64,000 nt of DNA, taken from positions 334,020 through 398,019 of the forward strand of contig CAJNOI010000042.1 in assembly GCA_905250115.1 (NCBI GenBank), written 5' to 3'. Every line of letters begins with the position of its first letter. The stretch's first letter is position 1. The position numbers were made by a program, and so were the translations under genes. This stretch comes from Adineta steineri (taxonomy: Eukaryota; Rotifera; Eurotatoria; Adinetida; Adinetidae). The notes under the pieces are model-generated. The model did not search any database. It was not told where the DNA came from and saw only the letters and a list, made by a program, of their open reading frames with translations. Of the stretch, positions 14,572-25,359 are shown one piece after another.

Positions 14572-15152
14572 ATGTTCAGATATCTATTTTATATCAGAAT
14601 AATGATACAAATGTCAATCTCTAGTTCTCTTCGATTGAGACGTAATGAAAGAAGACTTTTTTTGTTAAGTAAAACAATGTAATAGAAATAAGCACCTTTA
14701 AAAAATGTTCTCACTTTTTTGTTCTTCTATGGAATAGCCTGATGCATGTTTTCGATAAATGGATTACGAAAAATATATTTTATAATGAGTTGATAAGTGA
14801 ACTGAAATGAGGAAAATATAAATATTTATATTATCGTTTTTTGAAAGATCTTTGTTTGACGATCTTATATAAATATTTCTATTTTTCTCATCTTGCGTCA
14901 CTTGTCAATGTATGTGATATATTCCACGAAAGAAGACACAAATTCCTATCAATTCATTATAAAATATGTTTTCTCAAGGTGCTTATCTGTGTTGCGCTGT
15001 TTTATTTATAAATATTTTATAAAAATAGAAAAAAAAAGTCTTCTTTCAGTACCTCGCTACTAGAGAAAACTAGGGATTGACATTTGTATCATTACTTTTA
15101 TTATAACTGAGAAAACGCTTACTATTCTGATATACAAGAGATATGTGAACAT
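14572..15152. repeat. Long imperfect inverted repeat (foldback/MITE-like)
   Basis: The left arm (about 14572-14810) is matched by the reverse complement of the right arm (about 14935-15152), with about 120 bp between them. Shared blocks in the same order are ATGTTCA-ATATCT, TATATCAGAATA, AATGATACAAATGTCAATC, CTAGTT, GAAAGAAGACTTTTTTT, AATAAGCACCTT and ATATTTTATAATGA. The arms differ by small indels and substitutions (for example about 36 nt extra in the right arm), as expected of an old hairpin. No open frame lies inside. I could not define target duplications. Confidence 0.75.
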
Positions 15153-18054
15153 CTTAAAAGTTTTTGAAAGAAAATATTCTATATTTATACAAATCTCTCG
15201 ATGACATTGAACAACTACTAAGGCTATAAGTTGTCATCTTTTTCTAAAAAACGAAAATAGTTTGATTCATTGAACGATAATAAATTTTACTTGTTTATAT
15301 ATTTAGATTTTTTTTCTTCAAAGTAAATCTAATAACTCTTGCGATTTCTTATTTGAATATTTAGTTGTAAATAATCTATTGTTTGAATGAATTTCCTCTC
15401 TCGATTTTATTTTCTTCAATAGAATTATGTCATTGTCGATTAAGATATTTTCTTTCATCGTCTATTTCCGCTTGTTGTTATTTAGTCAATGAATATCTGA
15501 ACATAATAACAAAAGAATCGTTATGAAGAATGACAAGTCTTACTAGTTATATTCATTATAAATAACAATAATGCTTATTGAGTATTTCACTTAACAAGAA
15601 AATCTTAATAATGTAAAAGAACTTAAAAACGATAGTACACTAGTTTTTACTTATTTTCATGATTGATTAGAAGAGATGATTTTCTATTGAATATAAATGA
15701 TGTTTTCTATGAATGAAATATTTTCTTCTTTTTTTTTCTAGATTAATTGAAATGGACTTTGATCAATTAGATTTTAGTCCGGAAATTCATATTTATTGTC
15801 TAAATAATTATATCCGTTTATATTTTATTGACTATTTTCTATCTCAAATAATCATAACGTTTGATTGTGTTCTTTTTCTGATAGTATTAGTTTTCCAAGA
15901 CATAACATTAGAAAAAAGAAAAGAAAAGAAAAGATCCTTGAAAAAAGAAAACCCAACTAAGTATTCGTTTGATAAACTTAGTTTTTGTATGTAGAAAATA
16001 AATTTGCGTGTGTAAATGACATGATAACATAGAGTGAAATCAATTATAATATTGCATGTCTTCTTTATACTAATTCTTACCTTCAGGGCTTCTTTTCTAT
16101 TTGAGTTGACACATTAAAATCTTTCATACTGTTCAACATCAATCTTAAACATACCTTTTATATCGAATATTTTTAATCATACTAATTGGAGAGTGCATAT
16201 GAACTAACAGGATATACACCCTTAGGCATTTCTTACTATTTCAGCTTCAATTAACAAGATTATCACATGATCACAAAATAGATTTTTACAAATAAATCAT
16301 ATCGAATATTCTTAGATAACATATCCTATATTCAATATACTCTAGAAGAACATGATGTATAGATTTATTTCATTAACAAGAATATTTAGTTAAGTTAAAG
16401 ATCAAATATATTTGTTATCTAATTATTCAACGTGTCATTCGAGTTTGATGAAAAGTACAAAATATTATTTCTTGTATAAAAAACATATTCATCTTAAATA
16501 AGCAAAAATATGAATGAATAACTTTGTACTATTATAGAATTCAATTTTATAAATCAAGTATTCATAATGACTTGAATATTAAAATATCTTTCAGTTTTCA
16601 TTAACCATTTTAAATGCGCAACATATGCATATTCGTAGGACAATTATCGAAAATGAAGAAATGTTTCTGACAGTTAGATAATATTATATACTCTCATTCC
16701 TACCAATGATATACAACTTTAAATTATCAGTAAAGATTCTGATGAACAGTCTGCATTATTCTATCAATGATCGTTTTGATCGACTAAAACTATTGAATTT
16801 AGATAGTTGCATAACCATAGATATATTTTTATGAGTATTTATACGTTCATATATGTTATGTTTATCTTTTTTCAACATTAGAAACATCCACCAGATCAAA
16901 TTGTAATTTGAAATTTGTTTTATATATAATAAAACTATTATACGTCAAAATATAACCATGTATACAATAGAATTCAGACTACTATTTCATCTGATAGAAG
17001 TTACAATATCTGTGAATTGAAATAAATCGAATAGGAAAATGATTTGGATTTCATTCTTTCCAACTATGGAACTTCGAGCCCGATAGCTTTATCTTATCAA
17101 AAGCTATTCAACATGATCGGATTGAATAGCCTGCAAGTTCGTTCCATACGCTTCTTTAGTTCTGTCAACAAAATCTAGGTAATATGAATAGACAAAACGA
17201 ATTATATTGGATAAGATGTGAGTACTTTATGAACTCATCTATATTTAGTAAAATACACTTCTTCTCTTATAGAAGAGCAACTTATTTTTGCCCAGAGCAA
17301 ACCGTAATGTAGACATTTTACATAGTTCATATTGAATATTTTATATAACATATAGAATGTATCGTGAACTTTTAATTATCTCAATTTTTAAATAATTCAT
17401 GGACATTGAGTAAGATCATATGATTTTCCTAGAAAGAAATATATCCTATCGCGGAGAATTCTAATAATACATAGTTTACATCATAATATTTCTTACGGTG
17501 GCAAAGAAAAACGCGAGAACTGGAAAAAGAGAAAATAAAAATTATGTTGTTTTTCTGTTGTTGTTATTTTGTTATTATCAGTCTGTATTCAACAAGATTT
17601 ATCATCTTACCTGTTTTTTTTCTATTTCATATTACACACTTTTTATATACTTAAAAATAATGTCGATAGATAAATGTAACTGACAGTAATTTGAAAGAGA
17701 TAAATTAGATGTAATTACTTGATCGACGAAACAAATCCTATATTATTCATACAAAATTCATCATATGATTTATTCTTATGTGAATATATATCAAAGATTA
17801 ATCTTAATATGAATGTATTTATAATTACTTAACGAATTATTTGTTTTGTTATTCTTCTTCTTCTTCTAATCTATTGATATATAATGAGAAGAAAAAAAGA
17901 AAGTTACATTGTGTTTTATCGGTATATAAGGACATCTGTAAGTAAATTTCGTATAACGTAAACTAATTTTCTATAATCTAAACAAAGAATTGTATTTGAG
18001 TTTCAAGTTAAATAAAAAGTAAAATATAAAATATTATTAAAATCAAATTGGACT

Positions 18055-18130
18055 ACTTCAAGGTACTACCATAAAATTGTCCTTATGGATTGGCCTCCTC
18101 GATTTCTCTTGAAGTTTCTCTAAGGACAAT
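18055..18130 (+). other. Interlocked inverted repeats (possible pseudoknot) upstream of Caprin
   Basis: ACTTCAAG (18055-18062) pairs with CTTGAAGT (18108-18115), and ATTGTCCTTA (18076-18085) pairs with TAAGGACAAT (18121-18130). Both pairings are perfect, and the two stems interleave (A-B-A'-B'), the layout of an H-type pseudoknot. The site is 160-240 bp before the Caprin ATG, so it could lie in the 5' leader or promoter. Confidence 0.45.
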
Positions 18131-18292
18131 ATTTACTGTTTCTTATTCTTATTTCATTTATTCGACGTAATTTTTTAAATATAAAAACGTCATTGTTCTT
18201 TTAGATATTGGTTTATTTTTCCATAAAAAAAAGAAACTAAAAAAAGATTTGTTTTTCAATTGATCATCCATAGAAATCGAAAATAGTTGAGA

Positions 18293-21127
18293 ATGCCTTC
18301 TGTTACTGATCTTCAACAACAACAACAAACATCATCATCAAATACTCATGGAAAATCTACACCACCACCATCATCATCATCATCAACACAACAATTAACA
18401 TCAACGGATCCAAATAATTCGGATCCATTAACACAAGCAATTCTTCTTTTCGAAAAAAAACAACGAAATTTAGGAAAACGAAAGGTAATTTTTATAACGT
18501 TAGAGTAGATTAATTAGTGTTGATAATCTCGAAATCTTCATACAGTTTTTTTTTCTTGAATTATACAATGTTCATTTTTCCCACATATTATTCAGTGGGA
18601 ATAATATTGAAAACTTTCTTAATTAAATTTAATCTATATAATTATTCAAAAAGACTCTTTTCTAACTTAAGATTCCTTCGGAATCATTGATTTTCAAACA
18701 TTTTCTTTTGTTATATTCAACGTTAATCTTATTATACTCGTGTAATTTATTATAGGAATTATTTCTCAACTGAATTGTAATCCTTTCGCTACCAATGTCT
18801 AGTTTTTAAATAACTTGAGAACTCAAAATGATATAAACATTAGTAAGATTAATTAGGCAATATATTTAATTAATTTGTTAATGAGAGAATCAAATATGAA
18901 AATAATGAGCCTGTGGAAGTTTTGTACATTATTCGAATAATGATACTCAACAAGTTTAAACAAAAGTAAAAATAATTATATAGTATAAGACAATATTATT
19001 TTTAATTGAATAAGATTTTAACATTTAATAACAACTAATACAACCTATTATTTATATTTAATATAGGAAGTAGTTCTAAGGCAATCTAATCGAACATAAA
19101 CGTTGTGTTACTTGACAAAAAAAAAGCTATTAAGAGATGTCAGTGAGATGTGATTTGTAGAGCGTGAAAAATTGCATCAATCAATGACATTAGTTTCGAC
19201 AATGAACCAATAAAAGAAAGAAAATTGTCGATATTACACTCATCATCCGAAACAACAAAATCGCCAAAGATCTAAGAATTTTTTAATAAAAATTTCAAAG
19301 TATTATTTCTTCTATTAAGTATTAGATTTACGATTTCAAACAATATTACTCCTACGTCAATGAGACTATCGATAGATCCATGTAATTTTACCTATGACTC
19401 ATTCAGGAACATGTTCCAAATAGTTCTCTTGAATGGTATACTCAGATTTTCTATAGATTGAAGTAGAGCTTTTAGTTCTGTAGATGGTGCTATCGAATGC
19501 TTGAAACATATGTGAAGATGAATTGCGCGATTCCACCAATAACTTCACTTACATAATATATATTTCTTTTTGTCTTTATTTAGGAAAAATTGGAAAGTTA
19601 TAAACAATTAGCAGCAACTGGTGCAGAATTAAATAAAGATCAAAAAGAAGCATTAGCTAAATATCCTGAAGTACTTGGTCAAATTGAATGTGCTAAAGAT
19701 CTCGGTGAACAATTCAAAAAAATTCAAACCGAGGTCAGTTTTTTATTTTATTTATTCTTAGTTAATTTGTTTTATTTTAGACAGCAAAATATCAGAAACG
19801 TCTTTTAAAACTAGCCGCGGATGAAAAACGTCAATCAGTCTCTCAACGTCTTCGAGAATATGCACAAATTCGATATCTACTTGATCATCGACCAACAGTA
19901 AATTCATATTTTATATTTTTAAGTATAATAAATCTTTTGTTTTTTCAGTCATTGAAAACTGAAGAATCAACATTATTAGATGAATTATCTGCTGTTATTG
20001 TTCCAACAGATAATACATCAAATTCAATATCTCGTTCTGTTGATACTGTTCTATCAATTTATCAAAGTGGTCCATCATCAACAACAATTAAGAATCTTCC
20101 TGGAAAAAATGTCCAAGAAGTACGAGAAATACTTGAACAATTAGTAAGAAATGTTGAACCTCAAAAAGTTTCTTCTGTTGTAATTCCTCCGGAACAAGAA
20201 CAAACACAAACACAAATACAAACACCAGCACCAGCACCAGCACCAATACAAGAAACTATTGAAACAAATAATATTCAATCAACTAATAATGATAATAATA
20301 ATAATAGTATTAATATTAATAATAATACTAGTTTAAATGAATATCCATTACAATTTGATACCAGAAATCCGAACATTTCACTTGAACAAATTATTCAAGA
20401 TAATACATTTTTATCAAATGATTTACATGATCAAAGTCAAGATAATAATGATAATCAATTATCTAATTCAGAACAATATTTACAAACATTTACTATTGTT
20501 AATTCAAGTATATTTTGCTTCTTTCTTTATTTATATAATATATTTTTTTTTCTATATTAGATCAACAACCTTCTTCATCATCAATAGAAAATCAACAGCA
20601 AGATAATTCAAATGAACAACATCAACAACAATCAGATGAACAATGGCAACATCAACGAGGAAATGGAAATGTTCAACGAAATGAACATGGTCAAAATGAA
20701 GGTGGACACAAACCTTATCGTGGTAGACCAAATCATTATAATCAATCATGGAGAGGATCAAGTAAGATAATCTTTTACATTAGAGAATGATTATACTATA
20801 TATTTTTCTTTAAGATGGTGGTCGATATGATAATTCATATGGTAATAATCAACGACCCTATTATGAAAATAATCGAGGTAGAGGTGGATCAAATTCAAAT
20901 TATCGAGGTAAAAAATTTTTTATTGAAATTATTTTCATTTTTTTATATATTTTAAAGGTAATCGTGGTGGTGGTGGTGGTGGTAATCATCGTTTTGGTAA
21001 TACTCGTGGTTATAACAATAATAATGGTAATGGATATCAAAACTCTGCTCAATATCAACAAAATAATAATAATCAACATCAACAACAAACTCGTTCTGCT
21101 CCACCTCCTTCTACTCAACAACAATGA
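18293..21127 (+). CDS. Caprin-family RNA-binding protein
   Basis: Caprins are cytoplasmic RNA-binding proteins of RNP and stress granules that partner G3BP and FMRP. Seven exons join in phase (18293-18484, 19584-19733, 19781-19897, 19949-20507, 20561-20761, 20815-20907, 20958-21127). The caprin homology region spans exons 1-4: AILLFEKKQRNLGKRK, then LESYKQLAATGAELNKDQKE and ALAKYPEVLGQIECAKDL, then REYAQIRYLLDHRP, then SLKTEESTLLDELSAVI. It aligns in order with Caprin-1 (LDKKLRNLEKKK..LNQDQLDAV..LSEEELSLLDEF). Exon 4 is then Pro/Gln/Asn-rich low complexity. Exons 5-7 encode a Gly/Arg/Asn-rich tail with RGRGG and NRGGGGGG, typical of RGG-type RNA binding. Start is MPSVTDLQ; an upstream in-frame TTG is ignored. 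Intron 1 is long (about 1.1 kb). I see no clear copy of the vertebrate G3BP-binding peptide; EQIIQDNTFL is the only faint candidate. Confidence 0.9.
18485..19583. other. Caprin intron 1
   Basis: Starts GTAATT after the codons GGA AAA CGA AAG and ends TTTAG before GAA AAA TTG. It is AT-rich with no nested gene recognised, and about twenty times longer than the other Caprin introns. Confidence 0.75.
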
Positions 21128-21578
21128 TTTAGTTATTAATATTCTTTTTCTTTTTCTTTTTCTTTTTCTTTTTTCTTCTTTTTTCCCGTTAAATAACAAT
21201 TTATCCACAAATGATATTTTCTTGTTTGTTGTGTTTATCTCGTTAAGAAACAAAACATCAAAAGCTTTCTTTACTAATGATGAAATATCTTTGTTTGTTT
21301 TTCTACCATGTTTTTTTCTTTTTGGTCTTGTGTTTGATGTTCATGTTTTTGGATGATTACAAGAAGAATAAGCAAATTTATTAATTGTATTTCGTTTTTT
21401 TTTGCAAACAGATAAAAAATCAATTGATTAAATTTACAAAAAAAAAATATATTCATGTAACATCAACAAAAATAAAAAGAGCATTGTTAACTCGGAAGAA
21501 ATACTATCAGAATAACGCCACTTGATATCATATATATATATATATATATGTAGAAGAACATACAAAAAAAAAGGAATC
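21128..21578. other. Caprin 3' region
   Basis: T-rich and CTTTTT-rich sequence after the Caprin stop, with a (TA)n tract at about 21529-21549. Frames here are low-complexity. A run of nine A (T on the minus strand) at 21563-21572 probably serves as the RNA polymerase III terminator of the adjacent tRNA gene. Confidence 0.5.
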
Positions 21579-21651
21579 TGCCCCGGGTGAGGATCGAACT
21601 CACGACCTTCAGATTATGAGACTGACGCTCTACCGACTGAGCCACCAAGGC
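21579..21651 (-). tRNA. tRNA-Met(CAT), elongator type
   Basis: The reverse strand gives a 73-nt cloverleaf. The acceptor stem GCCTTGG pairs with CCGGGGC plus discriminator A, with two G-U pairs. The D-arm carries the A-box GGCTCAGTCGGTAGAGC, the anticodon loop is CTCATAA with CAT at 21618-21616, and the T-arm carries the B-box GTTCGATCC. The anticodon-arm region GTCAGTCTCATAATCTGA matches eukaryotic elongator tRNA-Met. No intron. A T-run follows the 3' end on the coding strand. Confidence 0.95.
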
Positions 21652-22274
21652 GAAAATAATGATAATAAAATAAAAAGTTATGCATTCATAATAGATTTAA
21701 ATATCGTATATTAAATAATATTCTCACCTGTACAACGAATTACCTTTAATAACATTATATTTGTGTAATAAATATAAAAATATAAAGAACGAAGAAAACC
21801 ATTATTATTGTAATTAATTTTCTTGATAATATTGAATACAATGTAGAAAAAACCTTTTGTTTTATTATAAAAGAAAAGATTTACTTACTTCGCATATGAC
21901 CTTATGATAAAAAAAATAAAGATAGATTAAGATGTGTTCGATGGGGCAATTCCAATCATTATTTTCGTTGCTCTTCAACTCAATATGCTAAAAAAAGTTT
22001 GCTATGTAACCTTATCTTATATGTGTTTCATCTCTCACGGGGGGATAAAATGCTTGGAGTCAACGATTTTTACCTATAAAAATATAAATAAATTTCATTG
22101 GTTTCATCGCTATCATAGATCACTTCAAGTGAAAATAGAGATTCTAATATCGGAGTACACACTATTCCCTAAAATAAAAACTGAAGCTAAATCAATTAAC
22201 GAGAGAACACATATATTGATTTTTACTTCTAGATATTACAAGTTCAACGTACTAAATTCAAACATAATAGAAGA
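21652..22274. other. Intergenic region upstream of the cysteine-rich peptide gene
   Basis: AT-rich sequence between the tRNA and the secreted peptide gene. A 114-codon open frame at 21934-22278 has no recognisable feature and no ATG context I trust; I treat it as chance. The segment should hold the promoter of the plus-strand peptide gene. Confidence 0.4.
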
Positions 22275-22619
22275 ATGAAAATTGAAATTATTTCAACAAT
22301 ATGCTTACTGTTTGCAGTCTTACAAATCTCAGAATATACAGTTGCATTCGAGCCAATCGAAGGCCAGATTATTGATGAGAAAGATTTGATGTTAAGAACA
22401 AATACAATTATGGATCCAACGAAAAATAATGAAATAAGACTTGTTCGACACAAACGAGATTCCTGTTGTCACATATTTGACTTGAAATGTTGCTGTGAAG
22501 TCAAGGGTCGTAAATGTCGCAATGATAAAAATGTTAGATTTTGGGACAAAGTCTCTTCTTGTAGATCGTTATCTGGGCCCACCAAGTGTGGTCGATGTGC
22601 AATTGGCCGGAGGTGTTAA
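22275..22619 (+). CDS. Secreted cysteine-rich prepropeptide, 114 aa, unknown family
   Basis: I do not recognise the family. The architecture is clear: a hydrophobic signal peptide over residues 1-24 (MKIEIISTICLLFAVLQ.. then a probable cut after TVA), an acidic to neutral pro-region to residue 59, a dibasic Lys-Arg at 60-61, then a 53-residue basic core with ten cysteines. These sit at residues 64, 65, 72, 73, 74, 81, 96, 105, 108 and 114, enough for five disulfides. The pattern CC-x6-CCC-x6-C is unusual. Such precursors include defensin-like antimicrobials, neuropeptide-like factors and venom-type peptides; sequence alone does not say which. The gene is a single exon with ATG at 22275 after an AT-rich leader and TAA at 22617-22619. 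It sits next to an assembly gap at the edge of the accessory region, so any paralogues beside it may be missing. Confidence 0.7.
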   Translation: MKIEIISTICLLFAVLQISEYTVAFEPIEGQIIDEKDLMLRTNTIMDPTKNNEIRLVRHKRDSCCHIFDLKCCCEVKGRKCRNDKNVRFWDKVSSCRSLSGPTKCGRCAIGRRC

Positions 22620-22888
22620 AGACTAAGATGATTTAAAATTCTTGTAAAACCTAATTTTCTCGCCATAATAAAGGACTACTTTATGAGAAATGTCTTATAA
22701 CTATTATATGTATGTATGTTTGTTTGTCTTGATGGTGAAAGTCAGTTTATAGAGAATTGATTCACAGCATATCATAGAACTATCAAGAAAATGTCTAAGG
22801 TCTGATGGAAATGGGATGATTCTACATTGTGAATTGGAGTTGTTGCGAAATAATGATGAATTGCATTTTAGTTCAGCAGTATTTTGAA
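22620..22888. other. 3' flank of the peptide gene up to the assembly gap
   Basis: AT-rich sequence with a short ATGT-type repeat (TATGTATGTATGTTTGTTTG near 22707). No gene seen. Confidence 0.4.
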
Positions 22889-22988
22889 NNNNNNNNNNNN
22901 NNNNNNNNNNNNNNNNNNNNNNNNNNNNNNNNNNNNNNNNNNNNNNNNNNNNNNNNNNNNNNNNNNNNNNNNNNNNNNNNNNNNNNNN
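22889..22988. other. Assembly gap (100 N)
   Basis: Exactly 100 undetermined bases, the usual placeholder for a gap of unknown length. The true distance and content between the peptide gene and the telomere-like cluster are therefore unknown. Confidence 0.99.
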
Positions 22989-23125
22989 ATAAAGCCATTA
23001 ATGGTTCATATCAAGTTTGACGTATATAAAATACTGATGACAGTAGTCTTGATTTAATCAGTGAAGCAATAGGAAAATATTTAGATAGTAAAGAAAAAGG
23101 TGAAGTTTGCACATTATCTGAAAAT

Positions 23126-23187
23126 CTTGAGGATGTGGGTGTTGGTACCGAATTCAAGACACCCACATGCACACCCACACCCTCAAG
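23126..23187. repeat. Telomere-like palindrome 1
   Basis: Starts CTTGAGGATGTGGGTGTTGG and ends CACACCCACACCCTCAAG, with a short central part containing an EcoRI-like GAATTC. The arms are inverted copies of the consensus CTTGAGGGTGTGGGTG. It is one of the cleanest members of the family. Confidence 0.85.
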
Positions 23188-23647
23188 AAGAATTAGCGTT
23201 AAAAACTCTTTCTTTTCTTTGTGAACGCACGTCTTCATTTAGTCTTACGAAATACTTTGACAAATACATCTCTTTGTTGGCCTGACAGTTGGACACTTTC
23301 AAATTTAACTGATGAAGATGCGGGCTGATAGAACAAACGTTTTCTTTTTTTACTGTTGTTCTTATGAAATCCATCATGCGTCGACAACACACAAATAGTT
23401 CGTGTGAAATTGCATGCAACCTTCATCCTCCTGCAACCCACTGTAAACAATAGGTAAGTGAAAGAAAAAGAAAAATCCACCCACTATTTCTGAAGAAAGC
23501 AATTTTCACTATCGCAACGGCACGAACATATCGAAAAATACAAATCGCCAAACACAGCATTGTTTTTTTATTTACTATTTCATTTGCGCTTAACAGTCGG
23601 CAAATGAGTAAGTTGTTTTCAATTTTTTCGTATTCTACTTCGAGTAG
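23188..23647. other. Non-coding spacer between palindromes 1 and 2
   Basis: Mixed-composition sequence with overlapping short open frames on both strands, none with recognisable protein features. It may be remnant mobile or gene DNA. Nothing can be assigned. Confidence 0.3.
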
Positions 23648-23751
23648 CGTGGGTGTGGGTGTGGGGTGGGTGAGGATCGGTGAGGGTAACGGTGCGGAAG
23701 AGATTCACACCCACACCTTCACACTCACGCCTCACACCCCACACCCACCCG
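23648..23751. repeat. Telomere-like palindrome 2 (long)
   Basis: The left arm GTGGGTGTGGGTGTGGGGTG is extended by further GGGTGAGGATCGG units. The right arm is CACACCCACACC..CACACCCCACACCCACCC. The two arms total about 100 bp with almost no loop. It is G-rich on one half and C-rich on the other, so either strand could form G-quadruplex or hairpin structures. Confidence 0.8.
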
Positions 23752-24306
23752 AAAAACATGAAATACTCGGGAGAAGTCGTTTTTCGAGAAAAACACATTT
23801 TTTCAAAATATACCTTATATTTCGGTTCGTGCTTTTTCAGATTCAGCTTTAAAAAGGGAGCCTAGAAGAGTTGCTAATTCGGCTTAAGACCCCAATATTT
23901 TTTCAGAGTGGTACTCGAAATCCGTCCGAGTGCAATGCGCATGAGTCGTTTTGGTAAACGTATCAAGTTTTTCTACGTAAGCGATAAAGGGAAGTATTTT
24001 ATCTCATTCAACTCAACATAGTATTAGCTACAAAACTCCGCATTCTTTTTTTCCTTTTCTTTCCTTTGCTGAAAAAAATCGTTTTTACCGGTGTCATGGA
24101 AAAAAGAGACGGTCATTTTTCAATAAAATGCTTATTTTTTATTCAAACCAAGTCAAACTTGTTTTACATAGGTAAAAACTGATGGTGAATCGAATAAGTA
24201 TATTTTCGAGACCTCTACAGGGTCTTCCGGGGGTCTCTGGAAAACTTGCCTTCGAAAACCATAGTATTATTGTTCTGATCAGGATTTAATCATGTTTAAT
24301 GCACTA
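23752..24306. other. Non-coding spacer between palindromes 2 and 3
   Basis: Less AT-rich than the flanks (for example GGTCTTCCGGGGGTCTCTGG near 24230). No frame or mobile-element terminus could be recognised. Confidence 0.3.
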
Positions 24307-24410
24307 TGAGGGTGAGGGTGAGCGTGTGGGTGGGTGAGCGTGTGGGTGGGTGGGTGTAGAATTACGATCAACTACTAACACTTATTCGCACCGACACCCA
24401 CACCCTCAAA
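24307..24410. repeat. Telomere-like palindrome 3
   Basis: The G-rich arm runs GAGGGTGAGGGTGAGCGTG and contains a direct duplication of GTGAGCGTGTGGGTGGG. The C-rich arm ends CACCGACACCCACACCCTCA. The centre is about 35 bp. A weaker degenerate copy (GTGGGAGTAG..TACACCTACACCC) follows at about 24462-24502. Confidence 0.8.
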
Positions 24411-24549
24411 ACTTACGGAACACTCAGCGTAAGACCTGAGTTTTGACGTAGTTGTGACCACCAGTGGGAGTAGACTATGCTGACGCTTACACCTACACCC
24501 TAATCCGTACTGATCTCTGGAAAAATATTTCAAAGTATATCTTTATCTG

Positions 24550-24879
24550 TTGAAACCATGCATCGACGTTGGTTCAAAACAAGTTCTGTTTCTCTGTTCA
24601 GGTACGAAGCAAGAAGAAACTCAGAAGTCATCAGGAGAGAAGCACTTTGTGTGTCAGCATCCTAAGTGTGACAATCGATGTGATCGAAAGTCTTCTGTTG
24701 ATGGTTATGGTCGTTGTCCTGGTTTTTTTGATTATATTGGTCGTTGTCCTGGTGTTTTTGATTGTACTGGTCATGGTGCTAAATGTGAGAAATGTGGGTT
24801 TGTTGTTGATTATGGTGATGATGCTTATAAATGCCGGCGATGTAGCCATATTTATTGTGACGACTGTTGCTTTATCTAA
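24550..24879 (+). pseudogene. Cysteine-rich zinc-binding-like gene fragment
   Basis: An open frame without an in-frame ATG start; it opens at a TTG and is probably a 3' exon or decayed piece, with an acceptor-like CTGTTCAG ending at 24601. Its C-terminal 70 residues have about 15 cysteines in CxxC-type spacing: CQHPKCDNRC, then GRCPGFFDYIGRCPGVFDC, then KCEKCGFVVDYGDDAYKC, then RRCSHIYCDDCC. This suggests structural zinc sites, but I do not recognise the family. The DNA contains a 30-bp tandem duplication (24711-24770) giving two successive GRCPGxFDY/C units. It lies between telomere-like palindromes 3 and 4. Confidence 0.45.
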
Positions 24880-25214
24880 CCACGGTCGAAATAAAAGCCA
24901 AAATAGCGAGATCAAAGACTTTCGAACTAGTGGAGTGTCCTGCAAGTATAACACTAAACTTTTAATATCCATGTGTGAGTTTTTTACGAAGAAAAGTTTG
25001 AAAAATCAATCAAAACGAAATTCTTAATAGAGTTCTTTGATGCATGAAGAATCTTGATAACTTATAAAAAACAAAAGTTTATGTGACAGTATTGAACAAC
25101 ATGATTCACTGTCTTATTTGTGAGTAGCTAATTATCTATATTGTTTATGTAACTTTTATATTGGTCAGTCCATCTTTTCTTATTGTCAATGGAATTCGAG
25201 ATAAATTCAAAAAG

Positions 25215-25359
25215 CGGGTGTGGGTGTGGGTGTTGGTCTGGATGATAACGTTGATGTAGGTATGAAAGAAGAAGAAATATCGGCACTCGCGCTCACAACC
25301 TCACCTACACCCACGGCTTCACTCACAACCACGGCTTCATTCACACCCACCCACACCTG
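25215..25359. repeat. Telomere-like palindrome 4 (with internal direct repeats)
   Basis: The G-rich arm is GGGTGTGGGTGTGGGTGTTG and the C-rich arm ends TTCACACCCACCCACACC. The right half has direct repeats of CACGGCTTCACTCACAACC, suggesting the arm grew by local duplication. It lies 120 bp before the VWA-like gene start. Confidence 0.75.

Larger units (their letters stand above)
13711..18292. other. Gene-free AT-rich region between divergent VGLUT-like and Caprin genes
   Basis: About 4.6 kb separating the divergently transcribed transporter (minus) and Caprin (plus), so it holds both promoters. No coding potential was recognised. Two structures stand out and are listed separately: a long imperfect inverted repeat (14572-15152) and an interlocked pair of short inverted repeats just upstream of Caprin (18055-18130). 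Confidence 0.5.

Noticed and set aside
15713..15994. 93-codon plus-strand frame, partly hydrophobic
   Set aside because: Starts in a T-rich run and ends in a Lys-rich simple repeat. Most likely chance in the intergenic region.
20964..21356. 130-codon plus-strand frame rich in Val/Ile/Leu overlapping Caprin exon 7
   Set aside because: It is the out-of-frame reading of the GGT/AAT repeats of the Caprin RGG tail.
21934..22278. 114-codon frame just upstream of the cysteine-rich peptide gene
   Set aside because: No signal, domain or composition bias of a real protein. It overlaps the next gene's start by a few bases, which is unlikely in this type of genome.
23100..23865. Several His/Pro/Thr-rich frames over palindromes 1 and 2
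   Set aside because: They are translations of the CACCCA/TGGGTG repeats, not genes.
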